A stretch of 64,000 bases of DNA from Firm-04 sp045600205 (GTDB lineage: Bacteria > Bacillota > Clostridia > Oscillospirales > Ruminococcaceae). This document shows, piece after piece, positions 1 to 7,987 of this stretch. The notes under the pieces were generated by a model. The model worked only from the letters and a program-made list of their open reading frames with translations, was not told the DNA's origin and searched no databases. The position numbers were made by a program, and so were the translations under genes. The stretch is from NCBI GenBank assembly GCA_045600205.1, contig JAZRXM010000038.1, positions 1 through 64,000 of the forward strand, written 5' to 3'. The first letter of the stretch is position 1, and each line of letters starts with the position of its first letter.

Positions 1-23
1 GGCGGACAGCAAGAAATACAGGC

Positions 24-63
24 AAAATAATAAGGCTGCGTAGGGTTTCCTACGCAACCTTAT
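24..63 (-). terminator. rho-independent terminator of the ABC transporter gene
   Basis: Inverted repeat TAAGGCTGCGTAGG / CCTACGCAACCTTA with a 4-base loop and one mismatch. On the minus strand it is followed by TTATTTT. It lies about 60 bases past the stop of the ABC transporter gene. Confidence 0.8.
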
Positions 64-119
64 CTGAAAATCATGAAAACTTCTTTATGAGGGGCTGTTT
101 CACACCGTCCGCTTTTTGT

Positions 120-3100
120 TTATTCAGAACGCAATGCAATAACAGGGTCTTTCTTCGCCGCAAGACGAGAAGGAATAATACCCGCGATCAACGTCAGGAT
201 GACACTGATTGCAATCAGAATCAATGCGTAAATCGGTCGCAGGAATGCCACGTCGGGTACTCCCGAAACGTGCTCGATGATCATGTTAATCGGAATATCC
301 AGCAGCTTGGTGATCACAATACCGATCACACCCGCAACCAATCCGACAAGGAAGGTTTCTGCATTGAATACGTGGCTGACGTCACGCTTGGATGCACCGA
401 TCGAACGAAGAATACCGATTTCCTTGGTGCGCTCCAGAACAGAGATGTACGTGATAATACCGATCATAATTGACGATACAACAAGCGAAATGGATACAAA
501 ACCAATCAGGACATAGGATACCATGTTGATAATCTTGGTCACGCCCGAAAGCAGAATGCCGATATAGTCGGTGTATTCGATGACGCTATCCTTGTTGCCG
601 GATTCCTCCTGCATTTTGTTATAGTCGTCAAGCAATGTCTCGAAGTCCTCTTTTGCCTCAAAGCTCGGAGAATAGATCATGATGCTGAACGGCTTATCGG
701 GGTCACGCATACCCATCATTTGCAGGTTACCGTCATAGGTGTTTGCAGTGGACTGCGCCAGAAGCTGATCCTTAAAGATCTTCAGCAGCTGATCCTGATC
801 CATGGTCTGGAGCATTGCCTTGACGCTTTCTGCATCGGTGGGATTGAATGCACCTGCCAGAGCAGCCTGTTCCTCGGGAGTCATGGCAGCGATCTTCTGA
901 CGAATGGCATCTGCGGTCATCTGCGACATCAGAATGCCCTTATAGGTTTCCAGCATCTGCTCATCGGTCAGATTATCCAGCAGTGCAGGATTCGGCTCAA
1001 CGCCTGCGCTCTGTGCAACAGCAGCCATCATTGCCATTTTACCCTGCTCAGTTGCAGCAAACAGTTTTGCTTCCTCGGCAGTAGTTTCCTGCAACATCAT
1101 CGGCGCGACTGCTGCAACCAGTTCTTCATCGCTCATGGAAGCCAGTGCAGAGGTCACATCGCTGCCGTCAAACGATTCGCCGTAGAACGACTTGAACATA
1201 CCCTGAAGCTGTGCCAATTCTGCGGGGGTCATGCTGTCAATGTAGGCATAAACATCATCAATGGTGACGTCCTCGTAGTCCTCAAAGGGATAGCCGGTGA
1301 AAACGTCCTTATCAGGGTCATCCTGCTGTGCCTTGACGATCTCGCTCTTGGAGTTGTTCTCGATCAGGTAGTCAACCAGTTCCTGCGTATAGCAGATGGT
1401 GCCTCTCATCAGCGCACCCTGCGTGACGCCAGCTTTTTCACGGACGATGCCCGAAATGTGGATCGGCAGACCGTTTTCAATTTTCTCTGCCATATATTCG
1501 TCATTCTTTGCACGGTCAGCCCAGCAGCCGAGATTCTCGTCGTATTCATAGATATCGGTGTTGAGCAGCAGGCGGAACTGGAGATTCATCAGTTCCTCGT
1601 AGGTAAAGGAATCTGCCTGCGATTCGAGTTTTTCGCCCTTCATGATCTTCTCGAATGCCGCGGAGATCTCATTGGCATCGCGCAGACCCAGACCGTACAT
1701 GGTCAGGTCCGTGATTTTGTTGCGCTCATCCACGACCAGTACAACTTCATTTTTGTTCTGCGGCCATGCACCCGCAATCACATCGTACTGCTCATCCAGA
1801 AGTTTCTGGTCACCGTACATCAGCGTCCAGACGTCCATCATGGAAGTACCCATGCTCATCATGGAAGCATAGGAGGAAGATGCACTGCTCATATCGTAGC
1901 CGAGCATCTGATAGTAAGCATCGACCATCGGGTTGGGGTTGACGGTGACAATATCCTCGCTGGTATCTGCCAGATAGACCTGCGGAGTGATGTTGTAAAC
2001 GTACTCGATATTGTAATCCTTGAGTTTTTCCTTGTTTTCCTCGGACTCAAGGTACTTTTTCAGCGAGGTCATATCGTTTTCCTTGACTTCGGAAACCATT
2101 GCATTCATCATTTCGGATGCCGTATCGCTGATATAGACCTTATCGAGCGTGTATTCTTCCTCATCCTTCGTGGTATTGCTCAGATTCTCCATCAGACTGG
2201 AAAGGTCTGCTGCCTGCTGTTGAATGGTCAGCGGGTAAGAAGAAAGGGTATTTTCCTGCACATCATTGATGTAACTCTGGAAGCCGTCTGACAGGGAAAG
2301 GATCAGCGCAATGCCGATAATACCGATACTGCCTGCAAAGGAGGTCAGCAGGGTACGACCCTTTTTGGTCATCAGGTTATTGAGGGAAAGCGAGCCTGCG
2401 GTCAAAAGGCTCATGGATACATGCTTTTCCTTTTTGGCTTTTTTCTTTGCATCCTTTTCGGCTTTCTTGGCAGCTTTTTCAGCCTTTTTGCGGTCTTCCT
2501 CCAGATGCTTTTCGGTGTAGGGGTCGGAGTCGGAAAGCATTTTGCCGTCCAGGAAACGAAGAATACGGGTCGCGTACTGTTCTGCCAGTTCAGGGTTGTG
2601 CGTGACCATAATCACGAGGCGATCTTTTGCAATTTCCTTCAGCAGATCCATGATCTGCACAGAAGTTTCGGTATCCAGCGCACCGGTCGGCTCGTCAGCA
2701 AGCAAAATTTCGGGGTTATTGATGAGCGCACGCGCAATTGCAACACGCTGCATCTGTCCGCCGGACATCTGATTCGGCTTTTTGTTGAGCTGGTCACCCA
2801 ATCCGACGCGCTCCAGCATTTTCTTGGCACGCTCTCTGCGCTCCGATTTGGAAACGCCCGAAAGCGTCAGTGCCAGTTCCACGTTTGCCAGAACGGTCTG
2901 GTGCGGAATCAGGTTATAGGTCTGGAACACGAAACCGATGGTATGGTTGCGGTAGTGGTCCCAATCTCTGTCCTTATATTCCTTGGTGGATTTTCCTTGA
3001 ATCACCAAGTCGCCGTCGGTATAACGGTCCAGACCGCCGACAATGTTCAGAAGTGTGGTTTTACCACAGCCGGACGGACCGAGTACTGCAACAAATTCAC

Positions 3101-3191
3101 TTTTTCGAAACGATACATCAATCCCCTTGAGTGCCTGTACCTCGGAGTCACCAGCGAGGTAATTCTTCTTAATTCCTTTTAATTGTAGCAA
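120..3191 (-). CDS. MacB-like ABC transporter, ATPase fused to FtsX-type permease
   Basis: The 1023-residue protein joins an ATPase to a permease. Walker A GPSGCGKTT is at residues 38-46, the signature SGGQ at about 143 and Walker B ILLADEP at about 162. A Lys/Glu/Ala-rich charged linker (about 228-257) leads to a first membrane helix (about 281-301), a very large extracytoplasmic domain (about 302-880) and three C-terminal helices with the FtsX-type sequence around ERTKEIGILRSIGASKRD. This is the MacB topology, a mechanotransmission ABC system. The extracytoplasmic part is several hundred residues longer than in MacB and contains short helical repeats with the pattern M-(T/S/D)-x-E/D-x-L. 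It is a single-gene unit with its own terminator. The substrate is unknown; export of or resistance to peptides or antibiotics is possible. Confidence 0.9.
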   Translation of the reverse strand: MLQLKGIKKNYLAGDSEVQALKGIDVSFRKSEFVAVLGPSGCGKTTLLNIVGGLDRYTDGDLVIQGKSTKEYKDRDWDHYRNHTIGFVFQTYNLIPHQTVLANVELALTLSGVSKSERRERAKKMLERVGLGDQLNKKPNQMSGGQMQRVAIARALINNPEILLADEPTGALDTETSVQIMDLLKEIAKDRLVIMVTHNPELAEQYATRILRFLDGKMLSDSDPYTEKHLEEDRKKAEKAAKKAEKDAKKKAKKEKHVSMSLLTAGSLSLNNLMTKKGRTLLTSFAGSIGIIGIALILSLSDGFQSYINDVQENTLSSYPLTIQQQAADLSSLMENLSNTTKDEEEYTLDKVYISDTASEMMNAMVSEVKENDMTSLKKYLESEENKEKLKDYNIEYVYNITPQVYLADTSEDIVTVNPNPMVDAYYQMLGYDMSSASSSYASMMSMGTSMMDVWTLMYGDQKLLDEQYDVIAGAWPQNKNEVVLVVDERNKITDLTMYGLGLRDANEISAAFEKIMKGEKLESQADSFTYEELMNLQFRLLLNTDIYEYDENLGCWADRAKNDEYMAEKIENGLPIHISGIVREKAGVTQGALMRGTICYTQELVDYLIENNSKSEIVKAQQDDPDKDVFTGYPFEDYEDVTIDDVYAYIDSMTPAELAQLQGMFKSFYGESFDGSDVTSALASMSDEELVAAVAPMMLQETTAEEAKLFAATEQGKMAMMAAVAQSAGVEPNPALLDNLTDEQMLETYKGILMSQMTADAIRQKIAAMTPEEQAALAGAFNPTDAESVKAMLQTMDQDQLLKIFKDQLLAQSTANTYDGNLQMMGMRDPDKPFSIMIYSPSFEAKEDFETLLDDYNKMQEESGNKDSVIEYTDYIGILLSGVTKIINMVSYVLIGFVSISLVVSSIMIGIITYISVLERTKEIGILRSIGASKRDVSHVFNAETFLVGLVAGVIGIVITKLLDIPINMIIEHVSGVPDVAFLRPIYALILIAISVILTLIAGIIPSRLAAKKDPVIALRSE

Positions 3192-3407
3192 CAGCTAACA
3201 CCCTTTCTCTAGTAATAATTTTACAGCATACAGTATATCAGAATAATGTGTTGAAACTGTGAATTTTCGAAAAATTCGGCGGTTTGGCAGGAAGGCGGTT
3301 CCCCACAAACAGCATTTGTGGCAAGATTCACGGCAAATGGGGCATAAGGAAACCATTTTTCTGCGATACTGCGTGCTGTAAGTCAGGAAGGCGGCAAAAA
3401 TTACCGC

Positions 3408-3436
3408 TTGATTTTTCCCTGCGAGTGTGCTATAAT
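3408..3436 (+). promoter_or_regulatory. sigma-A promoter of the pyridoxal kinase operon
   Basis: TTGATT (3408-3413), 17-base spacer, TATAAT (3431-3436). Transcription would start near 3443, giving a leader of about 255 bases before the kinase ATG at 3699. Confidence 0.75.
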
Positions 3437-3442
3437 ACCATA

Positions 3443-3698
3443 AGACTTTTCTCTGCGGCGCGTCTGCCTTCCTATTTTACCATGTTTTGGCAAACAGCGC
3501 AAACCGTGTCAGCACGAGTCAGCGGGGATTGCATACCGAGAAGCGGCAAAATCTCCGCAGATGCTTTCAGATACTTTCATTTTGGCAGCCCCGCGTTTGT
3601 CATGTTGCAACGTGCTTGCGGTATTGAAAAGTCATTCAGATACGTGAAAAATCAAATTAGTTTTTGCTTATTTCCATTTTCGGCAAAGGAGGGATCTC
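3443..3698 (+). promoter_or_regulatory. long, potentially structured 5' leader of the B6 salvage operon
   Basis: The leader contains a nested set of complementary blocks: GCGGGG (3522-3527) with CCCCGC (3589-3594), GCAT (3531-3534) with ATGC (3561-3564), and GCGG (3543-3546) with CCGC (3555-3558). No credible short reading frame explains it. The rest of the 3192-3698 gap holds AT-rich DNA upstream of the divergent ABC gene. No known riboswitch class is recognised, so a regulatory role is inference. Confidence 0.4.
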
Positions 3699-4529
3699 AT
3701 GGGTTTGGTACCAAAAGCAGCCTGCATCAACGACCTTTCGGGCTACGGACGCTGTTCTCTGACCACAGCCCTGCCTGTACTATCCGTCATGGGCGTGCAA
3801 GCCTGCCCTGTCCCGACTGCCGTTCTTTCGAAACACACTGGCTTTCCGCGATACAGTTTCACCGATCTGACCGATGAACTGCCTGCTTATCTGCAAAGCT
3901 GGGATGATTTGCAGTTTGATATGATATACAGCGGATTTTTAGGTTCTGAGCGACAAATGTCGATTTTACAGCAATTTTTCGCTGCACAGAAGTCAAAGAA
4001 TCCCGCTTGCAAAATTCTGCTGGATACCGTTATGGGCGATGACGGAAAGCTCTATTCTACGTACAATCAGGCACTTTGCGATGCGATGCGCGAACTGGTT
4101 GCTCACGCAGACGTCATCACGCCGAATGTAACGGAAGCCTGTCTGCTTACCCGCACGCCCTATCATGGGGAGTGTTTGCACACGGCAGAGGCGGTCAACC
4201 TTGCTGAGCAGCTTTTACAGCTTGGCTGCGGTGCCGTGGTTATCACAGGCATTGTACGCGAGGACATGATCTGCAACCTGACCTATACAGGCGATGCACC
4301 TGAATTTTCCGCGATTCACCGTACAAAATGTCTGTTTTCCGGCACAGGTGACCTGTTTGCATCGGTATTGTGCGGTGCGTTGGCACTTGGCAAGCCGCTG
4401 CCCGATTCCGTTGCCCTTGCAGGAGAATTTCTCTCGCAGGTCACAAAGTATACCTTGCAACAGGGTACACCTGCGGCAGAGGGCGTTTTGTTTGAGCCGC
4501 TGCTCAGAAAGCTGGTTGAATCCCTATGA
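3699..4529 (+). CDS. pdxK: pyridoxal/pyridoxamine kinase (PfkB-fold)
   Basis: The 276-residue protein belongs to the ribokinase-like PdxK/PdxY group, which phosphorylates pyridoxal, pyridoxine or pyridoxamine with ATP in the cytoplasm to make PLP precursors. The N-terminal substrate region (NDLSGYGRCS, residues 11-20), TPN at 141-143 and the GTGD motif at 215-218 with the catalytic Asp are present. AAAGGAGGG sits 5-6 bases before the chosen ATG. The stop overlaps the next start (ATGA), so the gene is translationally coupled to an ECF S component, which supports a vitamin salvage role. A hydroxymethylpyrimidine kinase activity is the main alternative. Confidence 0.85.
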   Translation: MGLVPKAACINDLSGYGRCSLTTALPVLSVMGVQACPVPTAVLSKHTGFPRYSFTDLTDELPAYLQSWDDLQFDMIYSGFLGSERQMSILQQFFAAQKSKNPACKILLDTVMGDDGKLYSTYNQALCDAMRELVAHADVITPNVTEACLLTRTPYHGECLHTAEAVNLAEQLLQLGCGAVVITGIVREDMICNLTYTGDAPEFSAIHRTKCLFSGTGDLFASVLCGALALGKPLPDSVALAGEFLSQVTKYTLQQGTPAAEGVLFEPLLRKLVESL

Positions 4530-5014
4530 ATGACAAACTTCTGCGCATGGTGCGGACAGGTCTGCTTGCCTCGCTGATTTGCCTGCTGACTGCGCTGCTG
4601 CATATCCCGACGCCCAATGGATATATCCACTGCGGCGATGCAGTCATTTACCTTGCCGCAACGCAGCTGCCCCTTCCCTATGCAGTCTGTGCGTCGGCAA
4701 TCGGCGGTGCCATGGCGGATTTTCTCTCCGGTTATCCGCTGTATATCCTGCCGACTTTTCTCATCAAGGCATTGCTGGCACTTTGCTTTTCCCTGATCGT
4801 AGGCGAAGAAACCGCATCCTTTCGAAGAAAAACGGCAGCGTGTATTGTCTGCGCTGTGGTGAGTGTGGCAGGATACTGGTTGGCTGCTGTGCTCCTGTTT
4901 GGCAATCCGACCGCACAACTTCTCGAAACCGTGCCGGCAAATCTGATACAAGGTATTGGGTCAGGCATACTCTTTTTTGCGATATCTGCCGTCAAGAATC
5001 AAAAAACTCCCTGA
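4526..5014 (+). CDS. ECF transporter S component, probably for vitamin B6
   Basis: A 162-residue, strongly hydrophobic protein with about five membrane segments and the typical S-component start: a short charged N terminus, then a helix (TGLLASLICLLTALLHIP) and a Gly-rich second segment. S components bind a vitamin and work with a shared EcfA/A'/T energizing module, which is not encoded here. Its start overlaps the pyridoxal kinase stop by four bases, so the substrate is inferred to be pyridoxine or pyridoxamine; this follows the logic by which PdxU-type S components were predicted. Sequence alone does not fix the substrate. Confidence 0.75.
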   Translation: MNDKLLRMVRTGLLASLICLLTALLHIPTPNGYIHCGDAVIYLAATQLPLPYAVCASAIGGAMADFLSGYPLYILPTFLIKALLALCFSLIVGEETASFRRKTAACIVCAVVSVAGYWLAAVLLFGNPTAQLLETVPANLIQGIGSGILFFAISAVKNQKTP

Positions 5015-5040
5015 AAGCGTAAGGCTCTCAGGGAGTTTTT
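5001..5040. terminator. bidirectional rho-independent terminator
   Basis: AAAAAACTCCCTGA ... TCTCAGGGAGTTTTT forms a stem with A-rich and T-rich flanks. It serves both the S-component gene (plus) and the asparagine synthetase gene (minus). Confidence 0.85.
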
Positions 5041-5056
5041 CTGATCATATCGGTTC

Positions 5057-6595
5057 TTACCGTTTGACAAAGTATTCCTCGTACCAGACAAGGAACGTAT
5101 AAATTGTCCAGATCTTGCGCCACAAATCGGAATTTCCACCGATATATTCCTTGTAGATCGCGTCAATTTCATCCATTTGGAAGAATTTTGCGGCAATGTC
5201 GCTCGTCAGCAGTCTGCGGACATCCGCGTTGTATTTTTCATCGGCAAGCCAGATGCGAATCGGCACAATGAAGCCCAGCTTCTTGCGGAACGCAATTTCC
5301 TCAGGCAGAACCTTTGCCGCTGCGGTACGGAATGCCACCTTGTTCTGCTCCTCATTGACCTTGAAGCGCGACGGCATTCTCGATGCAATATCAAACACGC
5401 GGCGGTCGGTCAACGGCATACGGATCTCCAATCCTGCCGCCTCGCTCATTTTGTCAACATTAAGGTAAATGTCGCCCTCCAGCCAGATCTGGATATCCAC
5501 ATCGGACATTTTGGTGAGCGGATCAAGACCCTCCGTTTCCTTGTAGATATATTTCACGAGGTTGATGGGCAGCACATCAGGATTGTACGTTTTCAGAATG
5601 CGCTGTTTTTCTTCCTCTTTCATGATATTCGTGTTGCCGACATAGAATGTCTTGAGGTTTTCGCCGTAACGCTCGGCATTGCGGTACATATTGTATCCGC
5701 CGAAAAATTCGTCTGCGCCCTCACCCGAATAGCAGAGTTTGGTATGCTGTGCGGTGGCTTTGCAGGCGAGTGCAAATGCAATTGCGGAGGCATCACCGAG
5801 GGGCTGCTCCATGTTGTACATGACATACGGGACGATTTCGAAGTACTCCTCAGGGGTGATGCGGCAGCGGGAATTTCCTCTGCCGAGCAGGTCTGCGGTC
5901 TGCTTTGCAAGCCCCGATTCGTCAAAGCGCTCGTCATCGTATCCGCAGGAATCGCTCATCTGCGCATCAGACATTGCCAGCACGTACGAAGAATCCACGC
6001 CGCCCGAAAGGAACGATTCCGCTGTTTCGTCCTCGGTTTTGACTTCTTCCATCATCTGCGCAACGGTTGCGTGAATCTCGTCTGCCCATTCCTCCAGCGA
6101 TTTGTTTTCATCTGCGTGGAATTCGGGTTTCCAGTAGCGACGGATGAAATATTTGCCGTCCTTCCATGTCAGCGTACAGCCGGGCATCAGTTTTTTCACG
6201 CCCTTGAAGAACGTATCCTCACCTGCCACGTAAGTCAATGTCAGATAGATCTGAAGCATTTCGGCATTCAGTTCCTTGACAAAGCCCTCCTGCGACATCA
6301 GATCGCGGAGCATGGTGCCGTAGAGCAGTTTGCCGTCTGCGGTCTGATAGTAATAAAACGGCTTGGTACCAAAATGGTCACGCACGCAAAACAGCGTATC
6401 TTCATCTGTATCGTAAAGAGCAAATGCAAACATACCATACAGGCGATCGGGGAGATGATTTCCCCATGCCGCATAGCCCTTTGTGAGAATTTTCTCCTCA
6501 CGCTGACGGCGGCTGAGTGTTCTGTCGATTTGCAGCGCATCGCAAAGCGTTTCCCAGTTGCGGATATGTCCGCGGTAAGCTTTGACCTGAATCAT
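5057..6595 (-). CDS. asnB: asparagine synthetase B-like protein lacking the glutaminase Cys
   Basis: The C-terminal synthetase domain is intact: the PP-loop SGGVDSS is at residues 197-203 and SGEGADEFFGGY at about 290, so beta-aspartyl-AMP chemistry is expected. The N-terminal class II amidotransferase domain is shortened. It starts at the strand that normally reads NGEIYN and retains GMFAFALYD and VRDHFGTKPFYY, but lacks Met-Cys-Gly and the RGPD segment. Glutamine hydrolysis is therefore not expected, and ammonia may be used directly. AAAGAGGTG lies 6 bases before the chosen ATG (6595), giving 512 residues; the longer frame to 6640 adds no Cys-first start. It is a monocistronic unit with its own promoter. 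Confidence 0.85.
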   Translation of the reverse strand: MIQVKAYRGHIRNWETLCDALQIDRTLSRRQREEKILTKGYAAWGNHLPDRLYGMFAFALYDTDEDTLFCVRDHFGTKPFYYYQTADGKLLYGTMLRDLMSQEGFVKELNAEMLQIYLTLTYVAGEDTFFKGVKKLMPGCTLTWKDGKYFIRRYWKPEFHADENKSLEEWADEIHATVAQMMEEVKTEDETAESFLSGGVDSSYVLAMSDAQMSDSCGYDDERFDESGLAKQTADLLGRGNSRCRITPEEYFEIVPYVMYNMEQPLGDASAIAFALACKATAQHTKLCYSGEGADEFFGGYNMYRNAERYGENLKTFYVGNTNIMKEEEKQRILKTYNPDVLPINLVKYIYKETEGLDPLTKMSDVDIQIWLEGDIYLNVDKMSEAAGLEIRMPLTDRRVFDIASRMPSRFKVNEEQNKVAFRTAAAKVLPEEIAFRKKLGFIVPIRIWLADEKYNADVRRLLTSDIAAKFFQMDEIDAIYKEYIGGNSDLWRKIWTIYTFLVWYEEYFVKR

Positions 6596-6679
6596 ATTCG
6601 GCACCTCTTTCATTGGATCAGACTCCTGCGCAAACAACATATGCGGCAGGATATGTTTTTATGACCTCATAACCAGAAT

Positions 6680-6708
6680 ATTATAGCACAATCCGCGGCA
6701 TCCGTCAA
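6680..6708 (-). promoter_or_regulatory. sigma-A promoter of asnB-like gene
   Basis: On the minus strand TTGACG (6703-6708), 17-base spacer, TATAAT (6680-6685). Confidence 0.75.
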
Positions 6709-6721
6709 GAGCGGGTGTCCG

Positions 6722-6892
6722 TTACTGTTTGCGGGCAATTTTATACTCATCGCCGTCACGATAATACGGGCATCGTGTGCTTTTATTCTGTAAAAACCGC
6801 GCATATTCGTCCTCATCGAGGTCCAGTTCACAGGTATAGCAATCCCATTCCTCGTCATAGTAATTATACGCACAGGTATCGCAGTCGTTCAT
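6722..6892 (-). CDS. small acidic Cys-rich protein (DUF6472-like)
   Basis: A 56-residue protein beginning MNDCDTCAYNYYDEEWDCYTC. It has four Cys in the first 20 residues (two CxxC-like pairs), an acidic middle (DLDEDEYARFL) and a final Cys in RCPYYRDGDEY. It resembles small DUF6472-type proteins common in Oscillospiraceae and may bind zinc. AGGAG stands 7 bases before the ATG at 6892; another in-frame ATG at 6898 is too close to it. Codon use and the strong Shine-Dalgarno site support a real gene. The antisense and shifted frames here are shadows. Function unknown. Confidence 0.7.
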   Translation of the reverse strand: MNDCDTCAYNYYDEEWDCYTCELDLDEDEYARFLQNKSTRCPYYRDGDEYKIARKQ

Positions 6893-6919
6893 GGTCATTC
6901 TCCTTTTCTGCGGATAGTG

Positions 6920-6957
6920 AAAGCGGAATCACGCCCCAATTGGCGAGATTCCGCTTT
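6920..6957. terminator. hairpin between small genes, probable terminator
   Basis: AAGCGGAATC ... GATTCCGCTTTT with an inner GCC/GGC pairing. It has a short T run on the plus side and CTTTCACT on the minus side, just after the IreB-like gene. Confidence 0.55.
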
Positions 6958-6978
6958 TCCCCCTCTATTCTGTCACTC

Positions 6979-7224
6979 TCATTCGGAAAGATACGATTTT
7001 ACTAGCACCTGCATCAACTCATCGCGGTCGATGTGGCGAATCATGCTGCGTGCATTTTTATGCACCGTGATATATGTAGGGTCTTCGGACAGAATATAAC
7101 CGACAATCTGGTTGATCGGATTATAGCCCTTTTCCACCAGCGCATCATAGACTTTTTCCAATGTGCGCTTCATTTCAAGCTCTTTCTCCTCCGTAATGGA
7201 AAACGTAATGGTCTTGTCGGACAT
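6979..7224 (-). CDS. IreB family regulatory phosphoprotein (UPF0297)
   Basis: The 81-residue protein has the family core KGYNPINQIVGYILSEDPTYI, followed by the Arg-rich SMIRHIDRDELMQVLVKSYL. IreB is a small cytoplasmic protein phosphorylated by the PASTA kinase IreK in Enterococcus and affects cephalosporin tolerance. Kinase and phosphatase are not in the window. The chosen ATG (7224) gives MSDKTITFS and follows AAAGGGG; the longer frame adds 15 unmatched residues. In many Firmicutes the gene sits with alaS and ruvX; here it stands among small Cys-rich genes. Confidence 0.85.
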   Translation of the reverse strand: MSDKTITFSITEEKELEMKRTLEKVYDALVEKGYNPINQIVGYILSEDPTYITVHKNARSMIRHIDRDELMQVLVKSYLSE

Positions 7225-7306
7225 AGCGTCGATTCCCCTTTCGTATTGTGGTAAGACGTCCAGTATCAAAATAACATCGCAGGGCTTTTCCCCTTACGGT
7301 AAATAT

Positions 7307-7335
7307 ATTATACTGCAAAATCCCGAAATCTTCAA
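7307..7335 (-). promoter_or_regulatory. sigma-A promoter of the ireB-like gene
   Basis: Minus strand TTGAAG (7330-7335), 17-base spacer, TATAAT (7307-7312), about 75 bases before the start. Confidence 0.7.
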
Positions 7336-7435
7336 GTCGTTTTTGAAAATTTGGGCGTTATGCTGTATCTTCACAGTGCATTTTGTGCAGGATGTACAGG
7401 GCTCCGAAACATCTCCGAAGCCCGATTTTTCCCGT

Positions 7436-7624
7436 TCAGCCGCAGTTTTCGCAGCTCTCGCGCTTGATAAAGGAATTGCAGTCCACGCACTCCTTGACGC
7501 TCGGGTTGCTCTCATGCGTACCGATATTGACCATATCGAGGGTACAGAACTGTTCGCTGCACAGATTGTGTCTGCACTGCTCCACGGTGCAATGGATGTT
7601 CGGGTTTTTCTTCTGATTCATCAT
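7436..7624 (-). CDS. small Cys-rich DUF1540-type protein
   Basis: A 62-residue protein with eight Cys arranged C-x4-C-x3-C-x4-C (HCTVEQCRHNLCSEQFC) and CVDC plus CENC near the end, as in DUF1540 metal-binding proteins. AAGGAGG lies 8 bases before ATG ATG at 7624, which decides the start over the longer frame to 7672. An inverted repeat just beyond the stop (about 7400-7420) may act as a weak terminator. A structural metal site is likely; no biochemical role is known. Confidence 0.8.
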   Translation of the reverse strand: MMNQKKNPNIHCTVEQCRHNLCSEQFCTLDMVNIGTHESNPSVKECVDCNSFIKRESCENCG

Positions 7625-7882
7625 AACTGAATCCTCCTTGTCCGTATTTACGGTCGCAACTGTGTGCCGCAAAGATAGTATCGCCCACAGATTCCGCTTT
7701 ATACATCAAATGGGCATAATCCTTATAATTTCGAATTTACGCATCAAACAGTTTCTGAACCGCCTGTAAACGCGTCATGTCCGACTGTATTCCAAATCGG
7801 AGCATTCGCAAGCATAGCAAAGAAAAAGTTCTGTTTTTTCAAGCAGCCGATGATTCAGGTAAAATTTGTGCTAAAAATCCGC

Positions 7883-7911
7883 TTGCATATTTTTGTCGAA
7901 TATGATAAAAT
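7883..7911 (+). promoter_or_regulatory. promoter of the nfeD-SPFH operon with a Spo0A-box-like sequence
   Basis: TTGCAT (7883-7888), 17-base spacer, TAAAAT (7906-7911). The spacer contains TTTTGTCGAA (7891-7900), which matches the 0A box core TGTCGAA. The 7673-7882 stretch upstream shows no other feature. Confidence 0.6.
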
Positions 7912-7987
7912 ATAGCCAGAGTTCGGAACGGCTGTCACCTGCCGCTGACCGAATCCTGCAAACTGTCGGAAAGGAGGACTGTACATC

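Noticed and set aside
720..2291. 523-residue open frame opposite the ABC transporter
   Set aside because: It is a shadow frame rich in Cys/His/Leu without domains. The opposite strand encodes recognisable Walker and FtsX motifs.
5177..6664. 495-residue frame opposite the asparagine synthetase gene
   Set aside because: Antisense shadow with no domain and no ribosome site.
7400..7430. Hairpin with a T run on the plus strand beyond the DUF1540-type gene
   Set aside because: It points away from the minus-strand genes and no plus-strand gene precedes it; not listed as a terminator.
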